The translations under genes were made by a program, and so were the position numbers. 64,000 nt of DNA from Neelides folsomi (lineage: Eukaryota > Arthropoda > Collembola > Neelipleona > Neelidae), in NCBI GenBank assembly GCA_034687125.1, contig JAQGBZ010000024.1:310001-374000 (forward strand), in the 5' to 3' direction. Positions 1 through 10,193 of the stretch are shown piece after piece. The stretch's first letter is position 1. The number at the start of each line of letters is the position of its first letter. The notes below the pieces were generated by a model, which saw nothing but the letters and a program-made list of their open reading frames with translations, had not been told where the DNA came from and made no database searches.

Positions 1-49
1 AAGTGAAAGTCCTTTTATATGATGTAATAAAAAACAGGAAATTCCTTAC

Positions 50-113
50 AAGTCTCAATGTCAGCTCCAGCCAATTTTCCAGTGGCTCCGAAATGAATAC
101 GAATGAATTTACC
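50..113 (-). CDS. Mhc: Mhc exon: GKFIRIHFG segment
   Basis: 64 nt giving [20 protein letters not shown] plus T and the first base of the next codon, donor GTAAGG. This is the segment directly after switch 1 in all class II myosins. It is the last myosin exon visible in the window; the gene continues to the left of position 1. Confidence 0.93.
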
Positions 114-3100
114 CTTTAAAGTAATGGATTTATCCATAAATCTCAATGAAATCTCTTTTGTAGGTAATGATATAAAAGGATATTTATGTGTGAAAACATA
201 CGAATCGAGAAGAGTTATCGTTACGGGTGGTCTTTGCGTTTCCGAACGCCTCAAGAACGGGATTCGTCTGTACAACTTGATCTTCAAGAGAACCCTATAT
301 GAAATATAAATTAATCACAATTGTCTCATTACAACGAATTTATGAATCAGTTATATCAAAGCAAGCTTTATAGTACTTTTGCAAATATTGGAAAAAGTAA
401 AATAGTGTTAATAAAGCATCAAGCATTTGAGTCAGAGAAAATATAGCTTTTTTTAAATTCTCCAATAAATAATTAAACATCTAGTTTTAGGTGTACAAAT
501 CTCTATTCTAAATGTATCGATGCAGGTGTATCTAATTACTAATCACTATACTATTTAGGAATACTACAATTTAGTTGAAAACACGTATAAATTAAACATT
601 TCTAAATTTTATAAGGCACCATGAAAGGCTCATGATGTTGAAGGGACGATAATTATAATATTTACAATTAATCATAAGCAAGGAACTAAAAAACTACATC
701 TGAGGAATTTTGTAAGTCACAAGTCACCAAGTCACGTATGTCTGGTTGGTGACTTCAAATCAACTTGACTACAAACAAGGAATTAACATGACATTTTGTA
801 TTTTCAACGAGGGTTCATAACCAGGTACACTCTCGTGTTTTTGAGTCTTTGATCTGGTAATGAAACACCTGTCGAATTTAAATTAAATTAAACAAACCTT
901 CTTCGTATCGTCTTTCTTTCCAGTGGCACCGACATTGGCGAAGTAGGCAATAACCTTTTTCGTGTTTTCTGTCTTTCCAGCACCAGACTCACCACTATTT
1001 ATGCATTCGTCCAAATGTGATTAAAACGTTTCTCATCACAATTTACTAATTGTCCACAAGATTATTAATGTCAATCGTAATTCGTAATTCGTAATTTTGT
1101 CAAGAATTATCTGAAGTCTGAAGAATTTATAATGAAATGAAGTTTTAAAGTTTTGCTTCTGTAATTTCTATTATTTTTAGTTAGCTTATATTTCTTTTAA
1201 ATGGGATATTTAACATTATGAGTAATTAAAGAGAGCTAAACAATAAACTCCGATGATTAAATGTTTAATTAACCAAAGGTATACGTTTCTGAAATGTGAA
1301 TTTCATAATTCTGTGACTATAAGCTAAGAAGCGCGCAAATGAAAGGAAGGCTCAAAATTCGAAGAAAGTAAACGTTAGAAGAAGACTAAGAGAAAATGAG
1401 AGTGAGAAAGTTTCCCAGCGCCATTTTACATTTTCATCATTATTAAAATAAATAAATTGAATTTAATTAATTGAGATTTGAATTGATTTGGTGCAAGAAA
1501 TGTTATGCACTTGTTAAATTAAGCTGTTTTTTTTCGATATTTCTTTAAAACTTACACCGCTCGTAAATTTTGACTTGTGCCCAGAAGCCGCGACTTTGGC
1601 GAAATAGGCAATAACCTTCTTCGTATTTTCTGTTTTTCCAGCTCCGGATTCACCACTGGTAAGTTATCTTTAGCTTTAATTACTTTTTTAAATTTTGCAC
1701 TGACTGACTGTGAGTGTTTTTCCTAAACTTTGATCAATATTACACTTGACTGGCTAATTGTCGTTTACTTATGTTATTGTTTCGTCCCAATCGTAATTAT
1801 TTATTTAATTTTTCCTCTCGGGGTGTGAATAATAATTGTGTGTTTATTTGTAATTAAACTTACGTAATCAGCATAGACTGGTTCTCGCGATCTGAAATGA
1901 GAAATCATGATTAAAGAAAATGGTAATTTACATTGGCTTTAAAGAATCCTAGTAAAAACCTCATCGCCTGTCCATATTTGATAGCTTCATAAAGAATATT
2001 TCAATATTTCTTTCAATTATGTGAAAATAATTTAATTGGAAAGTTTGATATTTATTAATCACGATTTCAACTAAATAGACATGATTGTGAAGGTGCTAAA
2101 TCGTTAAGTTTCGACCATTGCATATTTTTCTAATGCCGTGAGAGTCTTGAGAGTAATTTAGAAAGTTATTTGATTCATCCTGATTACAATGCATAAAAAT
2201 TAACTAAAGCTCATTCAGTCATTCATCTATTTATTTATTATAACTTGAAAAGAATTGCACTCTTTGCATAATTTGGGATTTTCAAGTTCAAATGCATTAA
2301 TTTCATTCTATGTAATTATTGCAGTTGGTAATTCCATTGGAATGGATTTCACAACATGGTAATTTGAGAATTAGTTCAACCATTAATTGATCTGTTTCAA
2401 ATATCATCAATCCAAGCTTGACGCTCATTTCCAAATAGATTCTGAATCATAGTAAAAATACTTTTAATATGAGTTTCTTAACCATTAATCCATTTTTGAA
2501 TCAAATCAGCAATAGCAAAATGTGTGTATAAGAATATTTTACTCCTTCATGGTCCTTTTGAATGTCTTTAAATTTGAAATGACTTCCCGTTCATCAACGA
2601 GTTAAAGCCAATTCCAATAATATATGGAAGCGGAAACCATTTTCTGCAACTTTTTCCCAATGCACATGTGCTTGGTGTGGAATGTCACGCCACTCACGCC
2701 AGAATAGCTATAATAAGAACATCTTGAATCTTGAGCACATTTTTCCTATGTCCTATTTCGAGCGTGGCTTCTCGAATTTGTTCTCAATGGCTCATCCCGT
2801 CCCTATTAACTCTTTTCTCATGTTGATAATCCTCTTCTTAATCCGAATTACGCTCCATCCAACCCTTCTCTGAGAGGCCATTATACAATCATCCTCATTT
2901 CATTCATTGTTCAATTTGGAGTGATGCAAAATTGGCCTTTGCACACGTTTCACCACGCTTTATATATTCATCTCGTGCTCGTCTTGCACAATTTTTTGCT
3001 TCCACTGTTTTTAGCCTTTGAGTCTTCCGCGAACTCAAGCCTTTGAGTCTTGTAGGATGAATGTTTATGTTACAATGAATTATTTGGTTAAAAGCGGATA

Positions 3101-6100
3101 TTGTGGATAGGAAAGTTGAATAAGGTGATTTTTGCCACTGTAACCCATCTCCAGAGCTTGTGGGGAGAACGTTCATTGAAGAGGAGGTTGAAGAATGGAG
3201 GCAGAGTGCCAAAAGAAATCAAAATAAAGATTTAAACCTGGTTTATTTTAAGATAGGCTAGAGCCATTTATGGCCCCGTCTCGCTTCCACTTCTTCCCTA
3301 CTACGTACGTATTATGAACCTCAGATACTTCCATTCTTGTCTTAATAGATCCGAAATGCTTCAACTCTTTTCTCCCTTCTTTTTAAGATCCCTTCCTATT
3401 GCAGATTAATACAAAACATTGGTCATGTACCTGATGATTAAATTGCAATAGTAAATATTTGGGTTTCATTTTGCTAATTCCAATAATTCATGCCTGATAT
3501 GCTTTATTATTCTATCCCATTGACTGGGTGAGTGTGGAGTGAGTGAGAATGCACTTTATTGGAATTTGAAACTTATGCACTTAAAGCACGAACGTGCAAC
3601 TAAATGCAAAAACCTTGTTTTGGATTTAATTCCCCTATAAGTACGTTTAAGTATTTATATGATGAAATTCTGGGAGTCTTTGAAAGACCGAAAGGGAAAC
3701 ATTCGAATGCAATGCATGAGTGTACATTTGCCATTAAACACATATAGGTACTAACTCAACGAGAATTCCTAGGGGCTTTCGCAATTTGAAAGGAAAAGTC
3801 CTTTTAAAAATCCGACATCTGTTTGAGAGGAATTAAATTGAAGAGAGTATTGAAACTTACTCGTCAGCATGTCAGAGTAGGCGCCGTCGGAGATGGCGAA
3901 AATGTGGGGGGGAACTTCATTCCTCCTCTTGCCCTTGTAGATTTGGACGACTCGGTTCGTGTAGATCGGGTAACGTTTGTACGGGTTCACGGCGACACAA
4001 AAAAGCCCGGAGTAGGTCTGTTGTTACGCCAGAATATTCATTAATTTACAATTGAATGAAAATCATCAGCTTACTAATAATTCAATAATCCAACTAAAGT
4101 GATTAACAGTATCACTGCTAATACAATATAAAACTTTGTCCATTAATCACAGAAAATTTGGCCACCATTACATTGACTCACATTGAACAATATTTACATT
4201 GATCAACATTTAAACATGAATTTAATCAAATTGTATTTAATTGAAATTTAATTGAAATTTAAAGGACTGAAAATACTATTGAAAGTTGGTCAGAAGTTAG
4301 AAAGACACGGAAATACCAAATATCTTTACTAACCATTATTTACTCATTTCAATCGATATCTGTCAACTTGAATAAAATGATTAATAATACTTACGCAAGA
4401 TAGACTTTATCCAAATAATAAATAGTACTATGATTGTCATATTGGATTGTTTCTATTCCCTATTTAATAGTTATTACTTCTGCAATGCTTCGCAGTCGTA
4501 GCGTTCTGGAAAATCTAATTATAATAATTGATCAAAGAAACCCAATGTTATTTTCATTAATAACATACGCTTGATAATAAATAATGTCCATGTGCTTACT
4601 TTAAGCTAAAGAACAAAAAAGATTACATTTCATAGTTATTGTGTAAACAGGCTATATAACATTTATGGATGTAAATTCTAGCTGGATTTTATATAAGATA
4701 TCTCTTTTATTTATTATTCCACATACGAATTTTTTCCATTATGCAAAATAGGATTCAATAAGTATATCTGATATTCTGATATTCAATTTATCAATACTCA
4801 GCTTTATAGTAAAACCAAATTATATAATACTCATCATTTGATGTGGAGGGTAAACGAAGAGGAAATCCAGTCAGAGGTTTGATCAATAGAACACAAAAAG
4901 AATAAATGACGAGGTCTATTAAATTTACTCTCAAAATCCTCGTGTTTAATTCCCATTGTAATTAAATTTAAGTGCACTTTTGGTCGACACAAACTTTAAA
5001 GAAAATTTAGCTACGCCACTAGAGTCAAAATAAGTTTTACAATCTCTATACTTTTATGCATTTTTGCTGACTCTGCTCTATTAATGTTTACTACTTTTCG
5101 GGTCATTTTATTTGACAAAAGATTAAAATGAATGGTTATTAAAAATCCACATACAATTTATAAACATTGAAAGTGGAGCTTATTGTTGTAAGGATTGACA
5201 ATTGTAATAACCAGCTCTTGGAGCTTATTGGATGAAAATAATTTTATGTTTACTTTTTATCAGATCTGCTCTACGTCATAAAGATCGTGAGATGATTGAA
5301 TGAATGAATTAAATAAACAAATAAAGGAGGGAGTTAAATTAGAATAACATTTAGCTTTGAAGTATAGTTTGTATTTCCGTGGCTTAACATTTTGACGTTA
5401 GACTTTCTTTGTATTAAGAAAATTTTATCAGATTATTAATGGACAATTAATTTAATCTCCATTAATCTTTAATTTTAAAATCATAATTTTAACACTCTAT
5501 CTAGAGGGTACATAACTAGGTAAAGTTTTTGGGTGTAGATTTTTACCAATTTTAATACAGGAAGATGCTAACATGTTGGTCTTGTGTCACATGTAACATA
5601 AAACACGTTTTGGGCATTACAGGTGTACACAACATTGTAAACTGGGAAATGGTCTATGGTTCTACTAGTAGGATCAAATGATCACTCGATTTCTCTATTT
5701 GGGAATAAAGGTTCTCGTCCAGAGGGTATCCTTTTTGGACAAGCCGTGGGGAGCTTGGTATTGAGGCGAAAGCAAAGCATGAAGCCATCCAAAAGCAACA
5801 TTCCACAATAGAAATATAGAGAGAGAGATGAGACGGAGAGTACAAAAATATATTGCAAAATATATGGAAAAATTGTTTACAAAACTATTCATATACGATT
5901 CATAAATACATACAATCCATTTGGATTTAGAATATTCAGAAATAGAGTGAAGCAAAAAATTGAGAAAAAATGAATTTCAAAAGAAGTAAAATTTCATAAT
6001 TTTTACTTTTACATAAAATACCATGAAACGTATTTTGACTGTTGGAATTTTAAATTAGGCATATCCTGACATATTGTAATTAAAGTAAATGCCTTTAACT

Positions 6101-7705
6101 TACCTAAATGTATTTATGTATAAATGTTAATTACACGATGCTTGAAAGCAAGTCTTGCCTATAATAGCAAGTACTGAAACCTCATTTTTAATTGTTCTCA
6201 ATCATTTGATCCTTTATTATATAATAAAGAACCAAATACGGACTGTAGAGGTTTTTCAAAAATTTAATTGCACAGTTAGTAAATGACATTTAGTAGGAGG
6301 TGAACTGAGAGGAGGAACACACGAAGAGGTAAAAAGAAATCCACAGCTGGATCACAAAACTTCAAATATTTCAAAAAAGCAACAAAAACAGAGTTGGTCT
6401 GAAGAGTCGTGAAACTCGAACTGAAAGCTCGGAAAAGTACGACACAAAAATGAAAAAAAGGGATAGAAAAGATAAGGTTAGAAAGAGACTAGCAGTAGGC
6501 AGTTGCTGTAAACTTACGTAGATTAATTTTGTATAGTAACGCTGCTTCAAGTTATGGAGTACGGAAGCGTCATTGAGGTATGTCAAGTTGGACATATCCT
6601 CTGCTTTTTCATACTTGGGCGGATTCACTTGTTGGACCAAGTCTTTCTTAAATGATTTTTCCTGAAATAGACAAAAGCAAACCGGTACATTGCTGTCCGA
6701 AACTCACATAGATTAATCGCGCGTAGTAACGCTCTTTCAGATTGTGTAACACGGCTGCATCACTCAAATAAGTCATGTCCGCCATATCCTCCACTTTCTC
6801 GAATTTCGGTGGGTTCACTTGGGCTATCAGGTCCTTTTTTAATGTCTTCTCCTGTAGTTGGTTTAGCTCATTTAACACCTTGTCAGTTTAATATTCGCGA
6901 ATTGAAGGTCAATTATTTGATCATGCTTCTTCAAAAAGTTCAATGTTACCATTTGGAACAATTTATACTTAATTGAAAATTAATTTATCATTCATTGACA
7001 AAGTTTCATAATAAGAGAAATGCGAATTAAAGAAAGTTTAATTTAAAAAAGTTGATAAACCTACAAAAAGCATTTAAGATTCCATTACGAAAAAGCTCGT
7101 TGTGATTGGATAATTATATTATTAGCAATTTCAAGAATTGGGCAATAATTGTAGATTATTTGTTTCGTGCTTTATAGATCATATTTTTTCATCAAACATT
7201 TTAATTAAAAGTGAACTTTGAGGAAGTTCCGAGTTAAATGTACTGGCAATGAAGATCTTTGTGTTACATCATAAGGCGGAGATGATTCCATTATTATAAG
7301 TTGGCAAATCGGATTCTCATGCTCCTTTGTAATCGAATGGTTAGGCATTTGTATATAAATTATAGATGAAGCTGTTGTTGAATTCCTCAAACATTATTAT
7401 TTCATTGTCGTGAGCCGGAACCGACTCGTCATTGTTAGATATGTCTTATAATATGTGAAGAAAGTATTAGGAAATGAAGAATGTAATAATTTCATTACCT
7501 CCCCACCGGGAATCCCCACGCTCACGAGGTCTCCCTTTGTTGACCGAATCTCACCCAGGACGTAGCCGTCCTTCTCACATGGGACCCAGCAGGCCTTTTT
7601 GGCATCGTAAGGCTTCGTCTGATCGATTCTCTTTTGTTCAAGAGAAACGAAGAGGAATTCAGTGGGGTCGGGGTCAGGACCCTCGGACTTCTTCTCTACC
7701 ACCAT
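50..7705 (-). CDS. Mhc: Muscle myosin heavy chain, 5' part of gene (partial, continues past left edge)
   Basis: Encodes the N-terminal motor region of a class II muscle myosin, the actin-based ATPase of thick filaments. Exons read on the minus strand: 7499-7705 (start ATG at 7705, 69 codons, SH3-like N-terminal region), two alternatives 6708-6851 or 6518-6661, 3861-4017 ([17 protein letters not shown], then [19 protein letters not shown]), 1864-1891, two alternatives 1556-1655 or 898-994 (Walker A GESGAGKT), 202-294 ([20 protein letters not shown] = switch 1) and 50-113 ([21 protein letters not shown]). All junction phases agree (0, 0, 1, 0, 0 and so on) and the joined peptide follows the myosin head without gaps. 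The rest of the motor and the coiled-coil rod lie beyond position 1. Large introns (4018-6517, 1892-3860, 295-897) show no further myosin exon to my eye. Confidence 0.95.
202..294 (-). CDS. Mhc: Mhc exon with switch 1
   Basis: 93 nt, 31 codons, [20 protein letters not shown] then [16 protein letters not shown] is the switch-1 loop that closes on the gamma-phosphate of ATP. Acceptor CATATAG, donor GTATGT. Phase 0 at both ends. Confidence 0.93.
898..994 (-). CDS. Mhc: Mhc alternative P-loop/loop-1 exon, copy B
   Basis: 97 nt: one base completing Thr, then 32 codons: [20 protein letters not shown] followed by [12 protein letters not shown]. The first 19 residues are identical to copy A; everything that differs lies in loop 1. 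The donor is AAG followed by GTTTGT, weaker than the GTAAGT of copy A. Loop 1 composition and length are known to tune ADP release and sliding speed in class II myosins; the effect here is inferred. Confidence 0.9.
1556..1655 (-). CDS. Mhc: Mhc alternative P-loop/loop-1 exon, copy A
   Basis: 100 nt: one base completing Thr, then 33 codons: [20 protein letters not shown] followed by [13 protein letters not shown], donor GTAAGT. Holds the Walker A phosphate-binding loop and the surface loop 1 at the 25K/50K junction. Shares acceptor phase and donor phase with copy B at 898-994, so either can join to the exon at 202-294 (GSLEDQVVQ). Confidence 0.9.
1864..1891 (-). CDS. Mhc: Mhc 28-nt microexon (RENQSMLIT)
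   Basis: Acceptor ATTTCAG and donor GTAAGT bracket 28 nt. With one base from the exon before and one from the exon after, it gives [10 protein letters not shown], the strictly conserved stretch between the preceding head segment and the P-loop. Without it the frame breaks, so it is constitutive. It is too short for ordinary gene prediction. Confidence 0.9.
3861..4017 (-). CDS. Mhc: Mhc exon: N-terminal motor segment
   Basis: 157 nt, acceptor AACAACAG, donor GTAAGT, ending in phase 1. Residues [19 protein letters not shown], then [19 protein letters not shown] and [13 protein letters not shown] are standard myosin II head sequence just before the P-loop. The insertion-free match to the family and the phase agreement with the 28-nt microexon at 1864-1891 support both boundaries. 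Confidence 0.93.
6518..6661 (-). CDS. Mhc: Mhc alternative exon 3, copy 2
   Basis: Second 144-nt version of the same head segment ([20 protein letters not shown] ... RYYTKLIY), acceptor ATTTCAG, donor GTAAGT, phase 0 both sides. Differences from copy 1 cluster at charged or polar positions near the start (AQ/QQ, F/Y) and in the middle ([10 protein letters not shown] versus [10 protein letters not shown]), while the core LHNLK-RYY and LIY is kept. The gap to copy 1 is only 46 nt. Confidence 0.92.
6708..6851 (-). CDS. Mhc: Mhc alternative exon 3, copy 1
   Basis: Exactly 48 codons ([20 protein letters not shown] ... RYYARLIY), flanked by acceptor ACTACAG and donor GTGAGT, phase 0 on both sides. 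It covers about residues 70-117 of the head, the same segment that is encoded by the mutually exclusive exons 3a/3b in Drosophila Mhc. Its partner at 6518-6661 has the same length and phase and about two thirds identical residues. Joining both would duplicate the segment, so only one can be used per transcript. Confidence 0.92.
7499..7705 (-). CDS. Mhc: Mhc first coding exon
   Basis: Sixty-nine codons from the ATG at 7705 to a GAG followed by the donor GTAATG. Residues run from [14 protein letters not shown] through the N-terminal SH3-like subdomain ([18 protein letters not shown]) and end IPGGE, where arthropod Mhc genes also place the junction to alternative exon 3. The next exon starts in phase 0. 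The exon's upstream part is 5' UTR. A candidate acceptor lies about 20 nt before the ATG, so whether the leader is spliced is not settled. Confidence 0.92.
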
Positions 7706-7843
7706 TTTGGATCCTCCTTGGCTTTAGCAGATGATGAGACGATGAGAATTTGATTCGGCTCTTTCGAGCACGGACGGTGGAATTATTTTTCTGGTTGGGA
7801 AATGTACGAACAGCACTTGAAAATGAACAGCCCTTGAGCTTTC

Positions 7844-7851
7844 CTATATAA
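7844..7851 (-). promoter_or_regulatory. Mhc: Candidate TATA box of Mhc
   Basis: On the minus strand CTCTTATATAGG lies about 140 nt upstream of the Mhc ATG (7705). A start site about 30 nt further on would give a leader of about 110 nt if the leader is unspliced. TATA-driven promoters are common for highly expressed muscle genes. The call rests on motif and position only. Confidence 0.45.
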
Positions 7852-10176
7852 GAGAGAATCAAACAAGTGGATGAGGGTCGGGCCAACACGTAATATTTAT
7901 CAAAATGGTATTATTCTCTTATAAAGGGAAAGCTTAAATTCCATTCAGCGGCCTTTTTTGAGCCTTACACATCATTTTCAATTTTCCATTACTCTCAATT
8001 GCCAGACACTCCAATTTGATCCAATTTAATATTTAAGAGCTTCGTGCCGATAATAATAAAAAAATAACATTTGACTCTCTCGCCCGGTCCTCTAATTCAG
8101 GAAGAGGTCTCTTGAAAATTTAATATCTTTTTTGTTTTACTACAACTTCACCTTTGCTTTCACAACCTTCAAACCACATTGAATCATTTGGAGCAAGACA
8201 GATTGGAATGGTTGGTATTACAATTATTAGATGTTGAATAGCGCATCAAAAACAATGAGGAATCTTTTCCCCATGTGGATTGCATTTGGAAAGCGCGTGT
8301 GGGCAAGGGAAAAACAAGCGTCCGTTGTCTGGCTTTTGAGTCTGGAAACTTTCACAATGTGTAAGGTCTTGAAGGTAAATTGAAATAAATTCACAACCGC
8401 ACGGAAGAAATGGAAATAACAATTGGAATTTAAATTGTAACAATATGGGGGGCTAAAGGGGGTGCTAAAAAGGCGAGGAAAATATATTTATTATGTAGGA
8501 TAAAACAACAAAGAAAGAAGCGTGGCGGACTTACGGTCGAAAGCTGTTCTGCGGCAAGGAAGGGAAATGAATTTGGGTTTTAAAGAAGGAAGATATTGGA
8601 AGCGGGTCTTTAATTGGTCGGACCGGTTCTTCGGGGCTTGGGGAGCCAATAATACCCGAGTTTACAGTGAATCCTCATCCAGTATACAATTTCTCTACCA
8701 GCCGAATGCCATTTTTGGGACAGTCGGAGAGGTGCCAAATCAGGGCGAGTTTAAAGTTAAACTGAATTTAGGGCATCTTCCCCTCTTTGGCCCCCTAGAG
8801 AACTCAGGAGAAGCCGGGTAGTTGGGAATGGCGGCGGGGAGGAATCTTCAACTTCATCTCCTCCATCTCGTGAACCTCACCATTACATACCAATGGATGA
8901 GTCTTGTCTCTCGAGCCTCTGTCGACTAGGATGTAAAATCATATTTCCCCTCCGCCTCCTCTCCTCATCCTCAACGTTGTTCGTCTAGAGGAGGGTGGAA
9001 GTCGTCTCGGTGGTGAAGATCCTCAAGAATGAGGTTAAGAATCACCTCCATCATCCACATCACCGTTCCCACTCCGATGGCTATTTTAGTCAGGAGATGA
9101 AAAACTTTGATCGATCATTAACAGTGATTGCACGGGGAAGTTTAGGTATATTTATTTATGGCCTTCTGTAGGGCTTCAATCTCCAATATGGCTCCATAAG
9201 AAAGTTCGGACGGAGAAAGAAAGAAATGATCTAACCTTGACAAACTTTCTCAGCTGGTTAATTGAGACGGCGTCTTTTCTCCAACTTCCCTTTCTGCGTG
9301 AATGTCTTTATCAGTGGATTGAAATGGTGCCAATGCCAATTAGCTCTTAGGATTAAATGTACATGCATCTTGCACTCCAATTAATCAATTCTGTAATTGC
9401 GTATAACCATCATCTGCTTTACGTGATACTGAAAGAAATTCCACAGAGTACAAAGAGTCTGTGCCATTTGATTGTTTTTGACTAACGACAACATCAATTC
9501 TAAAAGATGGATGTTGCACATTTATAAAAATTATTTATGAGATTTATTTAACTAATTAGTAGAACTAATAGGAGACTTGATATTACAAAGAATATTTTTA
9601 ATTGTTTTTGTATTCAATAATGAGGCGATGATTATAAATACACTTTGCTTTAGCTTGAAAATGTGTTTAACTTTGATCCGTTCATTATGTGTGCCATGTA
9701 CCATGCTGTAATTATTTATATTGTCCGTCCTACATGCCCTTTTGCCTTTTTGTAAAGGTAAACAAATGAGCCAAAAGTTATGCCTTTTTGCTTACGCACG
9801 ACACGAAATTTTACGTCTTAAATATGTTATTATTAGAACCTTAACATTCATCGCCATTTAAATGAAGATTAAATAGACACTTTATTAATGATAGCTTGCT
9901 TAAAGAATATAATCTATAATAATATGTACATATTATACATAGTACTACTATGTGCTCGTATATGTAATTGTAATAGTAATGATTTTAAAAATAAACATAT
10001 TTCCCACGTAGAAAATATTATGGTGGTTAAGTTGTAGGTAATTTATTTATGTCATTTTTAGCTACCTACATGCGTGTTATAAACTTTTAAATCTAAATTG
10101 TCGAATTGAAACTAATTGAGGTGGAGAGTTAAATAATTGGAGTTGTTGAAGGATCACACCATTTTTTTATTTTCAG
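7852..10176. other. Divergent intergenic region between Mhc and the 893-residue gene
   Basis: About 2.3 kb between the two divergent genes. 8500-9060 is clearly less AT-rich than its surroundings and could hold promoter or leader exons; no ORF here has convincing coding character. The plus-strand gene must have at least one upstream leader exon in this region, because its first coding exon begins with an acceptor (TTTTCAG, 10171-10176). Confidence 0.4.
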
Positions 10177-10193
10177 GAGCCGAACCTTGATAA

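Noticed and set aside
2904-3212. Minus-strand frame in an Mhc intron as a possible extra motor exon
   Set aside because: No similarity to the myosin head and wrong phases for the neighbours.
5654-5955. GC-richer patch in an Mhc intron, suspected transposase remnant or extra Mhc exon
   Set aside because: Neither strand shows a myosin or DDE transposase motif, and no inverted ends were seen.
8522-8821. Plus-strand 99-codon frame between Mhc and the 893-residue gene
   Set aside because: Starts with GTG, no ATG until later, no family resemblance; more likely promoter or leader DNA.
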